Positions 1 through 6,453 of a DNA stretch of 12,134 bases are shown here, piece after piece. The DNA lies in assembly GCA_945870115.1 (NCBI GenBank), contig CAMBRH010000085.1, positions 1 to 12,134 of the forward strand, written 5' to 3'. The notes below the pieces were generated by a model, which was given only the letters and a program-made list of their open reading frames with translations, was not told the origin of the DNA and made no database searches. The stretch comes from Chitinophaga pinensis. Lineage in GTDB: Bacteria > Bacteroidota > Bacteroidia > Flavobacteriales_D > Crocinitomicaceae. The translations under genes and the position numbers were made by a program. Every line of letters starts with the position of its first letter. The stretch's first letter is position 1.

Positions 1-62
1 ACCAATATTTCCGAATGAGTTTCAATACAAATTTATTTAGTTGAATTTTTAAGATCTAATAT

Positions 63-677
63 TTAATTTAATTCTTTCAATTTTAAATCTATTTGTTTTA
101 CCAAATTTACAAAATCTTCTTCAGCATGTGCATCATTCCTGAAAATAAAATCTGCTTCCTTTAGGTAAGGATGTAAATAATTTTCATAGCAAGGCAAAAC
201 ATGATTTTTCCATTGATACATGATTGCGTCATGCGAATAACCTCTGGTTTCTTGGTCACGATAAAGCCTTCTATCTAATTGTACATCTAAATCAACGTCC
301 ACAAAAATTGAAAAATCCAACATTGCTTTGACTTTTTCATAATGAAAGGAGAAGAGTCCTTCTACAATTACTAAGTCAGAAGGATTTATTGTTATTAAAA
401 CATGTTTATCAGGTGGTGCATTAAAATGATATTCAATAATCTCAATTGGTTCACCGTTCTTTAAACTTTCTAAATCCCTAACTAGTTTATCTTCATTTAG
501 TGCTGTCGGTAAATCAAAATTTACATGCCCGTTTTCATCAACTTGTTGATTTTGAATAGTTTTATAATAGTTGTCCATTATGAAAACCGAAGGTGACATA
601 GCTTTATAATGTTGAGACAGCCTTCTTAAAAGAGTTGTTTTACCTGAACCGCTTCCACCACATATTCCAATTATCAT
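63..677 (-). CDS. udk: Uridine kinase family protein (P-loop nucleoside kinase)
   Basis: Likely phosphorylates uridine (and cytidine) to the monophosphate in pyrimidine salvage, in the cytoplasm. Seen in the sequence, in the 204-residue version: Walker A GGSGSGKTT at residues 7-15, the DNYYK nucleoside-site motif at 35-39, VEGLF (Walker B-like strand) at 105-109, and the arginine-rich lid motif RRLYRDQETRG at 136-146. Order, spacing and length all fit bacterial uridine kinases (about 200-210 residues). The frame extends three codons upstream to a TTG, but the ATG at 677 places the P-loop where the family has it and is preferred. A CAAATTTG element, one base off the -7 consensus, lies six bases upstream (684-691), so the leader may be very short. 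The gene is divergent from the redoxin gene, with 160 bp between them. The most likely alternative is a phosphoribulokinase/uridine kinase-family enzyme of different substrate preference. Confidence 0.88.
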   Translation of the reverse strand: MIIGICGGSGSGKTTLLRRLSQHYKAMSPSVFIMDNYYKTIQNQQVDENGHVNFDLPTALNEDKLVRDLESLKNGEPIEIIEYHFNAPPDKHVLITINPSDLVIVEGLFSFHYEKVKAMLDFSIFVDVDLDVQLDRRLYRDQETRGYSHDAIMYQWKNHVLPCYENYLHPYLKEADFIFRNDAHAEEDFVNLVKQIDLKLKELN

Positions 678-837
678 AACTAACAAATTTGATTGTAAAG
701 TTAAACTTTTTCTATTTATTTGAAAGTTTTAAACGAATTTTTCACTTTTTTTCAGTATTTTAAAAATTATTTAATAATTTCACAAACCATTTGGAATTCT
801 ATCCGTTTATAAAATTAACTATATTTAAAAAACTCAC

Positions 838-1458
838 ATGAAGCAATTTTTTTTCTTTTCTGCTTTGCTAATTTTATTTTCTTTTACCAAAAGTGAAGAA
901 ATTACAGTTCAAATTGGAGACACCGTATCGTTTAATAATAAAGCCTATTTAAATATAAATAAAAAGTCAATCACCTTAGAAAGTCAAATTGAAAAAAATG
1001 GTTTGATTATAATATTTTCTTGTAATACTTGTCCATTTGTAGTAGGGAATGATCAATTTGAAGGTTGGGAAAAACAATACGACAAATTATTTTCCTTAGC
1101 AAAAGGGGCTGAAATTGGTTTGGTATTGATTAATTCAAATGAAGGAAAGCGTGACAAAGATGACTCATTTAAAGCAATGCAAAAACACGCTAAAAAAGTT
1201 GGCTACAAAATGCCTTATTTAGTTGATGCTAATTCTGAATTGGCCAATCAACTTTCAGCTAAAACAACTCCTCACGTTTATGCTTTTAACCCTGAAAGTA
1301 AATTAATTTACACAGGTTCGATTGATAATTCTTGGGATTCTAAAAGAGAAAAGACAATTCCTTACTTAGAAAATATTATCTCAGAAATGAAAGCAAATGG
1401 AATTATTTCTACAGAACCTTCTGTGCCAAGAGGATGCAGTATTAAAAGAGTGAAATAA
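838..1458 (+). CDS. Exported thioredoxin-like (redoxin) protein with CNTC active site
   Basis: Probable periplasmic thiol-disulfide or peroxiredoxin-like protein of 206 residues. Residues 1-19 form a signal peptide (short basic start, phenylalanine/leucine-rich core, cleavage plausible after KS19). The thioredoxin fold is indicated by the strand GLIIIFS leading into C62-N-T-C65-P-F-V, and by the cis-proline motif TTP at 143-145. The CNxCP-[FY]-V form is typical of a widespread Bacteroidetes 'thioredoxin family protein' group that I recognise but cannot name further. A third cysteine lies in a C-terminal GCSIK motif (C200), which in my memory is also conserved in that group; its role is unknown. 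No Shine-Dalgarno is visible. A TATATTTA element at 820-827 resembles a -7 box, but the nearest TTTG (790-793) is too far upstream for a good match. The protease gene starts 64 bp downstream with no terminator between them, so co-transcription is possible. Confidence 0.8.
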   Translation: MKQFFFFSALLILFSFTKSEEITVQIGDTVSFNNKAYLNINKKSITLESQIEKNGLIIIFSCNTCPFVVGNDQFEGWEKQYDKLFSLAKGAEIGLVLINSNEGKRDKDDSFKAMQKHAKKVGYKMPYLVDANSELANQLSAKTTPHVYAFNPESKLIYTGSIDNSWDSKREKTIPYLENIISEMKANGIISTEPSVPRGCSIKRVK

Positions 1459-1522
1459 TTATGAATCTCTTTGTCCTAAAATCTAAAAAAATCTTAAAAC
1501 AAAACAAAAACAAAAATATACA

Positions 1523-4459
1523 ATGAAAATAAATCTACGTAAAATTGCTTTTTTAAGCTTTTTAGCTTTAGCAGGAAATTCTATTCAAGCGCAAACGCAA
1601 AAACTTGGAAATCCTAAAAGTTATAGTGATAAAATTAGTTCTGTAAAATCAGGATTTTTGCTTCCTGAAATAAATAATCAAGCAGAATTAGAGTATTATA
1701 ACAACGAAGCTGCTGCATCTGGATTAAAACTGATGCAATATGGGAAAGCAATTGAAACGAATATTAACGTTTTTGAGCAAGCAAAAAAAACATTATTGCC
1801 AAATGGAGATAATTTATATCAATTTATGGTAGAATCTTCAAATGCAGTTTCTTTAAATTTGATTTTTAGTCAATTCCATTTAAAAGAAGGAACATTGATG
1901 TATGTTTTTTCTGCTGATAAAAGCTCATTTATTGGTGCATATACAAGTTTAAATAATAACGTTTCAAATGAACTTGGAACAGAATTATTGTATTCAAATA
2001 AAATTATTGTAGAAATACAAGAACCAAAGTTAAATGAAAACCAATCACAATTGACCATCGGAAAAGTGATTCATGGATTTATTAATTTGGATGATCACAT
2101 TGAAAAATCATTAAATTCATCAGGAGATTGTAACATTGATGTTAGTTGTCCACAAGGTTCTGGATGGGAAATTCCAAGAAACGGTGTGGCGATGATGGTA
2201 AATGGAACTGGTGGTTTTTGCACTGGTTCAATGGTAAATAATACTTCAGGAGTTTTAATTCCTTATTTTTTAACTGCAAATCACTGTGGGTCAAACCCTG
2301 GTTCATGGGTTTTTCGTTTCAGATGGGAATCTCCAGTTGGTCAATTTGATTGTGGAACAAATGTTGCATCAGGAAATGGCCCAGAAAACATGAATGTGAA
2401 TGGCGGTGTAACAAGAGCTTCTTACTCTCCTTCGGATTTTCATTTGATCGAACTTAACACTGCTCCCAATGTTGCTTGGAATGTAAATTACAATGGTTGG
2501 AATAGATTAGATGTTCCACCAACTTCTGGTGCTGGGATTCATCATCCTGATGGGGATATTAAAAAAATTGCAGTAACAACAACTCCTTATACTACAAGTT
2601 CTTTTGGCGGTTCACCGATGAATCACTGGCATGCGATTTGGTCTGAAGGTGTTACGGAGGGAGGTTCTTCTGGCTCTCCACTTTTTGATCAAAACCGAAG
2701 AATAGTTGGTCAACTTCATGGAGGAGCTTCTGGATGTTTTTCAAGCGATCAATCTGATGAATATGGAAAATTCAGTGCATCATGGATTGGTGGAGGAACG
2801 GCTTCAAGTCGCTTAAGTGATTGGCTAGATCCGCAAAATACGGGAGTAGATTTTATTGATGCCGATGTAACAAATAGTTTAGATCCCTTTTTTGCTGGTA
2901 ATGTTATTGGAATTGAAAACACAATTTGTTCAGGTGATATTCAGCCAAAAGTTATTTTAACAAATGGTGGTAGTAATTTGATGACTACCGCAACAATTAA
3001 TTATTCTTTAAATGGAACAGATTATGTATTTGATTGGACAGGAAGTTTAGGCTTATACGAATCTGACACTGTAACTTTAAATTCAGTGACACTTGCCTCT
3101 GGAAATTACACCTTAATTGTTGAAGTTTTAAATCCAAATGGAACGATTGATGAAAACATGAATAACAATGTTTTGACAAAAACATTTAACACAATTGTTG
3201 GAGGAGTAGATTTAGTTTTAACCTTAAACCTAGATTGTTATTCAAGTGAAACTTCGTGGGAAATTGTGGATCAAAATAGCGTTTCCTTGTTTCAGGGTGG
3301 ATCATATTCCGAGACGTTTCCTGTTACAAATTCTACTATAAATAGAAATGTTTGTTTAGTAGAAGGACAATGTTACGATTTCTTTATCCGCGATACTTAT
3401 GGTGATGGTATGACGAGCAATGCTAATAATTGTGAAGATGGTAGTTATTATTTAAACAATTCAAATAACGATACTTTGGTTCAGTTAATTCAAAGCGAAG
3501 CGAATTTTCTCTTTGAAAACGTTAAAAATTTCTGTGTTGGAAGTTCTAATTTGATTGATGCAGCGCTGATAAATTCAGTTTTAGGAATTGAAAATTTCAT
3601 TTGTACTTCAACAATTCAACCTGAAATTATTTTATTAAACAGCGGAAACGTTGACTTAACAAGTGCTACAATTAATTTTAATTTAGATGGCACAGATTAT
3701 ACTTTTAACTGGTCAGGAAATATTCCATATGGAGAATCTGATACTGTGACGCTTCAATCTATTGCTGTTTCTGGATCGACGCATTTATTTACTGCAACAG
3801 TAAACAATCCTAATGGAAATGTGGATGGAAATTTAACAAATAATGATGTAACTAAATCTTTCTCTTCAATTGTTGGAGGAACGAATTTAGTTTTATCAAT
3901 GAATTTAGATTGTTTTGCAGTACAAACTTCTTGGGAAATTGTAGATCAAAATTCAACTAGTTTATTCCAAAGTCCTGTATATGATTCGCAAGCAACACTA
4001 TACACAATGACTCATAATGTATGCTTAAATAATGGCTGCTATGATTTTAAAATCTATGATTCAAATAATGATGGCTTAACAAGCGCAACGTGTGATTCAG
4101 GAAGTTACTCACTTAATTTACAAAACAATACTGTTGTAGTTCAATTAACGCAAGCGGAATCAAGTTTTGGAAATTCAAATACTAAAAATTTCTGTATTGG
4201 AAATACTGGTTTAGCAGATTTAACTTCAGAAAACCAAGTCTCTATTTACCCAAATCCATCAGCTACAGAATTTAATATAACCTCAAAGCAAGAGATTTTA
4301 GAAATTGAAATCTTGGATTTAGCAGGAAAATTAATTGTTTCAAAAGCAAACATTCATTCAGTAAATTATAAAACGGATTCTAATTTGAACAATGGAATTT
4401 ATTTAGTTAAAATTAAAACTGAAAATGGAACTTCTATTCACAAAATTGTGAAGAAATAA
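1523..4459 (+). CDS. Secreted lysyl-endopeptidase-like serine protease (S1 family) with two repeat modules and T9SS type A sorting domain
   Basis: Predicted secreted or cell-surface protease of 978 residues. Parts in order: signal peptide 1-23 (ends IQA before QTQ); pro-region about 24-195; trypsin-fold catalytic domain about 196-447; two homologous modules at 461-673 and 686-893; a T9SS type A sorting domain about 906-978 (IYPNPS start, GIYLVKI near the end, basic KIVKK terminus). The catalytic domain aligns by eye with Achromobacter lysyl endopeptidase. The triad is His254 (LTANHC), Asp305 (SDFHLIEL) and Ser383 (GSSGSP). His399 and Asp412 match the residues that set lysine specificity there. 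All six cysteines of that enzyme have counterparts (203, 209, 233, 255, 277, 405). The start is the only ATG that gives a full signal peptide; the leader is A-rich with no Shine-Dalgarno. A terminator follows at 4481. Lysine specificity is inference; family and export route are firm. Confidence 0.92.
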   Translation: MKINLRKIAFLSFLALAGNSIQAQTQKLGNPKSYSDKISSVKSGFLLPEINNQAELEYYNNEAAASGLKLMQYGKAIETNINVFEQAKKTLLPNGDNLYQFMVESSNAVSLNLIFSQFHLKEGTLMYVFSADKSSFIGAYTSLNNNVSNELGTELLYSNKIIVEIQEPKLNENQSQLTIGKVIHGFINLDDHIEKSLNSSGDCNIDVSCPQGSGWEIPRNGVAMMVNGTGGFCTGSMVNNTSGVLIPYFLTANHCGSNPGSWVFRFRWESPVGQFDCGTNVASGNGPENMNVNGGVTRASYSPSDFHLIELNTAPNVAWNVNYNGWNRLDVPPTSGAGIHHPDGDIKKIAVTTTPYTTSSFGGSPMNHWHAIWSEGVTEGGSSGSPLFDQNRRIVGQLHGGASGCFSSDQSDEYGKFSASWIGGGTASSRLSDWLDPQNTGVDFIDADVTNSLDPFFAGNVIGIENTICSGDIQPKVILTNGGSNLMTTATINYSLNGTDYVFDWTGSLGLYESDTVTLNSVTLASGNYTLIVEVLNPNGTIDENMNNNVLTKTFNTIVGGVDLVLTLNLDCYSSETSWEIVDQNSVSLFQGGSYSETFPVTNSTINRNVCLVEGQCYDFFIRDTYGDGMTSNANNCEDGSYYLNNSNNDTLVQLIQSEANFLFENVKNFCVGSSNLIDAALINSVLGIENFICTSTIQPEIILLNSGNVDLTSATINFNLDGTDYTFNWSGNIPYGESDTVTLQSIAVSGSTHLFTATVNNPNGNVDGNLTNNDVTKSFSSIVGGTNLVLSMNLDCFAVQTSWEIVDQNSTSLFQSPVYDSQATLYTMTHNVCLNNGCYDFKIYDSNNDGLTSATCDSGSYSLNLQNNTVVVQLTQAESSFGNSNTKNFCIGNTGLADLTSENQVSIYPNPSATEFNITSKQEILEIEILDLAGKLIVSKANIHSVNYKTDSNLNNGIYLVKIKTENGTSIHKIVKK
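2903..3541 (+). repeat. First copy of a ~210-residue protein module (protease residues 461-673)
   Basis: In-frame duplication within the protease gene. The module runs from GIENTICS to KNFCVG. It holds a CARDB-like beta domain (NGGSNLMTTATINYSLNG, ending in the NPNG...NNN turn) followed by a second beta domain with SWEIVDQNS, CYDFFIRD and an acidic loop DTYGDG (residues 624-629). The same order and key residues recur in the second copy. Six cysteines (469, 572, 611, 617, 637, 671) all have partners there. The DxxxDG loop resembles calcium-binding loops, but metal binding is inference. Confidence 0.85.
3578..4201 (+). repeat. Second copy of the ~210-residue module (protease residues 686-893)
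   Basis: Diverged tandem copy of the module at 2903-3541, offset by about 675 bp. It shares GIENFIC, the SATINFNLDGTDYTFNWSG stretch, SWEIVDQNS, CYDFKIYD, an acidic loop DSNNDG (residues 846-851) and a KNFCIG end. Cysteines 694, 797, 834, 839, 857 and 891 match the six of the first copy. The copies are clearly homologous but differ at many positions and have small indels, so the duplication is old or has been under diversifying change. Confidence 0.85.
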
Positions 4460-4480
4460 ATTTGAAATTATAATGTTTTT

Positions 4481-4514
4481 AAGCCGATATCATTTATTTG
4501 ATGTCGGTTTTTTT
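4481..4514 (+). terminator. Rho-independent terminator after the protease gene
   Basis: The 9-bp stem CCGATATCA (4484-4492) pairs with TGATGTCGG (4499-4507), with one G-T wobble, around a 6-base loop. A run of seven T (4508-4514) follows. It lies 25 bp past the protease stop codon. Confidence 0.85.
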
Positions 4515-4523
4515 GTGAAAATT

Positions 4524-4571
4524 AGTTTACTCAATATTTTGAGTAGTTTTACTCAGTGTGTTGAGTAAACT
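4524..4571. repeat. Tandem palindromes (two operator-like dyads, 22-bp period) upstream of prs
   Basis: Two palindromic units lie head to tail. Unit 1 (4526-4545) is TTTACTCA...TTGAGTA. Unit 2 (4548-4569) is TTTACTCA...TGAGTAAA. The units match at 17 of 20 positions with a 22-bp offset. The outermost arms, AGTTTACTCAA (4524-4534) and TTGAGTAAACT (4561-4571), are also perfect inverted repeats of 11 bp. A period near two helical turns suits two protein dimers on one DNA face. Alternatively the transcript could fold as a back-up terminator, since TTTT follows the right arm. The block sits 10 bp after the protease terminator and about 120 bp before the prs promoter. The rest of the 292-bp gap (4460-4751) holds a TAAATTTG element (4606-4613), a 12-bp palindrome (4647-4658) and the prs promoter, with no gene. 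Confidence 0.7.
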
Positions 4572-4690
4572 TTTAAAGTGTTAAAAAATAAGTGTTTATG
4601 TTGTTTAAATTTGAATCCTTTTGATTTGTTTTGAAGAGAAAATTGACTTTTTAAAAAGATTCTACTAAAATAAACATTCCCTCAAAAAAC

Positions 4691-4723
4691 TTTTGCTAAA
4701 ACGATATAATTTTACTACTTTTG
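4691..4723 (+). promoter_or_regulatory. Bacteroidetes-type promoter of prs
   Basis: The -33 element TTTTG (4691-4695) and a perfect -7 element TACTTTTG (4716-4723, consensus TAnnTTTG) are 20 bp apart. Transcription should start a few bases downstream, giving a leader of about 20-25 bases before the prs ATG at 4752. Confidence 0.72.
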
Positions 4724-4751
4724 CACTCTCAAAAACGGTAAAAAAAATAAG

Positions 4752-5687
4752 ATGTCTCAAGGTATTAAAATATTTGCTGGTCGTGCTTCAATTTCAATTG
4801 CTGAAAAAATAGCAAAATCTTATGGTACACACCTAGGAGATGTTAAGGTTCAGGAGTTTAGTGATGGCGAATTTCAACCTTCTTTTGAAGAAACAGTTCG
4901 TGGTCAAGATGTATTTATTGTACAATCAACTATTCCACCTTCTGACAATTTATTTGAATTATTGTTAATGGTGGACGCTGCAAAAAGAGCTTCTGCTAGA
5001 AAAATTGTTGCTGTAATTCCTTATTTTGGTTTTGCACGACAAGATAGAAAAGACAAACCAAGAGTTGCAATTGGTGCAAAATTGGTTGCAAATATGTTGA
5101 TGGCTGCTGGAGTAAATCGTGTTATTACGATGGATTTACACGCAGATCAAATACAAGGATTTTTTGAAGTTCCAGTTGATCATTTATTTGCATCTACAAT
5201 CTTTTTTGCTGAAATTGAGAAATTAAATACAGGGAATTTAATCATGGCTGCGCCAGATGCTGGTGGAACAAAAAGAGCAAATTCTTACGCTAAAAAATTA
5301 AACATTGGTTTGGCAATATGCCACAAACATAGAAAAGTTGCCAACGAAATTGCTGAAATGACTGTGATTGGTGATGTAAAGGGAAAAGACGTTATCTTAA
5401 TTGACGACATGTGTGATACTGCAGGAACCTTAACAACTGCTGCAAATTTATTCATGGAAAAAGGAGCTTTAAGTGTGCGTGCATTTTGTACACATGCAGT
5501 TCTTTCTGGTCCAGCGTACGAAAGAATTGAAAGTTCTCTCCTTACAGAATTAATAGTTACAGATACAATTCCATTAAAAAAAGCAAGTAGCAAAATACGT
5601 GTTTTACCAACACACGAACTTTTTTCAGACGTTATCAAAAGATTGATAAACAATGAATCAATAAGTTCACATTTTATAATATCGTAA
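4752..5687 (+). CDS. prs: Ribose-phosphate pyrophosphokinase (PRPP synthetase)
   Basis: Makes phosphoribosyl pyrophosphate from ribose 5-phosphate and ATP, feeding purine, pyrimidine, NAD, histidine and tryptophan synthesis in the cytoplasm. Seen in the 311 residues: the ATP-binding flexible loop FARQDRKDKPR (94-104), the catalytic-site motif DLHADQIQGFF (128-138, His130), PDAGG (168-172), and the ribose-phosphate binding loop DDMCDTAGT (218-226). Near the end come CTHAVLSGPA (246-255) and a SISSHF-type C-terminus. Length and motif order match class I bacterial enzymes throughout. The ATG at 4752 gives the standard family N-terminus; the leader is A-rich with no Shine-Dalgarno. A strong promoter lies just upstream. 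rplY follows after 57 bp with no terminator, so the two are probably co-transcribed, as is common in this phylum. Confidence 0.97.
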   Translation: MSQGIKIFAGRASISIAEKIAKSYGTHLGDVKVQEFSDGEFQPSFEETVRGQDVFIVQSTIPPSDNLFELLLMVDAAKRASARKIVAVIPYFGFARQDRKDKPRVAIGAKLVANMLMAAGVNRVITMDLHADQIQGFFEVPVDHLFASTIFFAEIEKLNTGNLIMAAPDAGGTKRANSYAKKLNIGLAICHKHRKVANEIAEMTVIGDVKGKDVILIDDMCDTAGTLTTAANLFMEKGALSVRAFCTHAVLSGPAYERIESSLLTELIVTDTIPLKKASSKIRVLPTHELFSDVIKRLINNESISSHFIIS

Positions 5688-5744
5688 ATGACATTGCTCT
5701 GATTATAAAAGTCAAAGCATATTAATAAATAAAAATAAACAAAA

Positions 5745-6338
5745 ATGAAAGTAGCACAATTGAGCGGTTCGTTACGTACGAGCGTAGGAAAGAAAGATGC
5801 TAAGGCGTTGAGAAATGAAGACAGAGTACCATGTGTATTATATGGTCAAGGAACACAAACTCATTTTTCTGCAGCTAAATTAGACATCGAAAGATTGGTT
5901 TTCACTCCAGAAGTGTACCAAGTTGAAATTACAGTTGATGGAAAAACATCAAAATCAATTATCAAAGACTTACAACAAGATCCAATTAAAGGAACAGTAA
6001 GACACATTGATTTTTATGAATTAGATGATACAAAACCAGTTAAAGTTGGTTTGCCAGTTCGTTTAACAGGTGCATCTCGTGGTGTATTAGCTGGAGGTAA
6101 ATTATTACAAGTATTTAGAAAATTAACGGTTGTTGGTTTACCTAGTGCACTTCCAGAAGCAATTACTATTGATATTTCAAAATTACGTATTGGTCAATCA
6201 ATCCGTGTTGGAGCAGTTGAAACAGAAGAAATGAAATTTTTGGAAGCAAAAAATGCAGTTGTTGTTTCAGTGAAAATGGCTCGTGGTGCATCTAAAGGTG
6301 CTGACGATGATATCGAAGATGAAGAAGAAGAGGCTTAA
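5745..6338 (+). CDS. rplY: 50S ribosomal protein L25/general stress protein Ctc
   Basis: Binds 5S rRNA in the large ribosomal subunit. The 197-residue protein is the long CTC/TL5-type form. An N-terminal L25 domain (about 1-92) includes SVGKKDAKALRNEDRVPCVLYG and the RHIDFYEL motif at its end. The C-terminal beta domain (about 93-178) contains PVKVGLPVRLTG and the KLRIGQSIRV stretch. A very acidic tail, DDDIEDEEEEA, closes the protein; such tails are usual in Bacteroidetes L25. The ATG follows an A-rich leader (AAAAATAAACAAAA), and no other start is plausible. It lies 57 bp after prs without its own clear promoter, and a strong terminator follows at 6357. Peptidyl-tRNA hydrolase, which often follows rplY, is absent here. 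Confidence 0.96.
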   Translation: MKVAQLSGSLRTSVGKKDAKALRNEDRVPCVLYGQGTQTHFSAAKLDIERLVFTPEVYQVEITVDGKTSKSIIKDLQQDPIKGTVRHIDFYELDDTKPVKVGLPVRLTGASRGVLAGGKLLQVFRKLTVVGLPSALPEAITIDISKLRIGQSIRVGAVETEEMKFLEAKNAVVVSVKMARGASKGADDDIEDEEEEA

Positions 6339-6356
6339 TTTTAGCTTTATAATATT

Positions 6357-6395
6357 AAAATCCCGATTTGATTCATTCAAATCGGGATTTTTTTT
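6357..6395 (+). terminator. Strong Rho-independent terminator of the prs-rplY unit
   Basis: A perfect 15-bp stem (6357-6371 with 6377-6391), core TCCCGATTTGA/TCAAATCGGGA, closes a 5-base loop TTCAT. It is followed by T to 6395. It lies 18 bp past the rplY stop. The flanking A and T tracts make it potentially bidirectional. Confidence 0.95.
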
Positions 6396-6410
6396 GAATA
6401 ATTGAAAATA

Positions 6411-6444
6411 TTGATTTATAAATTCATTTTTTTTTCTAACTTTG
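6411..6444 (+). promoter_or_regulatory. Promoter of gpsA (Bacteroidetes type)
   Basis: A perfect -7 element TAACTTTG lies at 6437-6444. A -33-like TTG is at 6411-6413, 23 bp upstream, at the long end of the usual spacing. Transcription would begin around 6449-6452, a few bases before the ATG at 6454. This rules against the in-frame TTG at 6442, which lies inside the -7 box. Confidence 0.65.
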
Positions 6445-6453
6445 TTGAACTTA

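Noticed and set aside
28..35. TAAATTTG on the minus strand as a promoter for a gene before the window
   Set aside because: No -33 element at the right distance, and no downstream gene is visible in the window.
678..686. TTG start for the uridine kinase, adding three residues
   Set aside because: The ATG at 677 places the P-loop at the family position, and a -7-like box overlaps the TTG.
4647..4658. 12-bp palindrome CTTTTTAAAAAG upstream of prs
   Set aside because: It is a simple T-run/A-run junction, expected by chance in such AT-rich intergenic DNA.
5285..5653. Minus-strand open frame of 122 codons inside prs
   Set aside because: It is antisense to conserved prs motifs, has no recognisable protein features and is a by-product of codon use.
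6442..6453. TTG start for gpsA, adding four residues
   Set aside because: The TTG is the last part of a perfect -7 box (6437-6444), so it would not be in the transcript; the ATG at 6454 gives the usual N-terminus.
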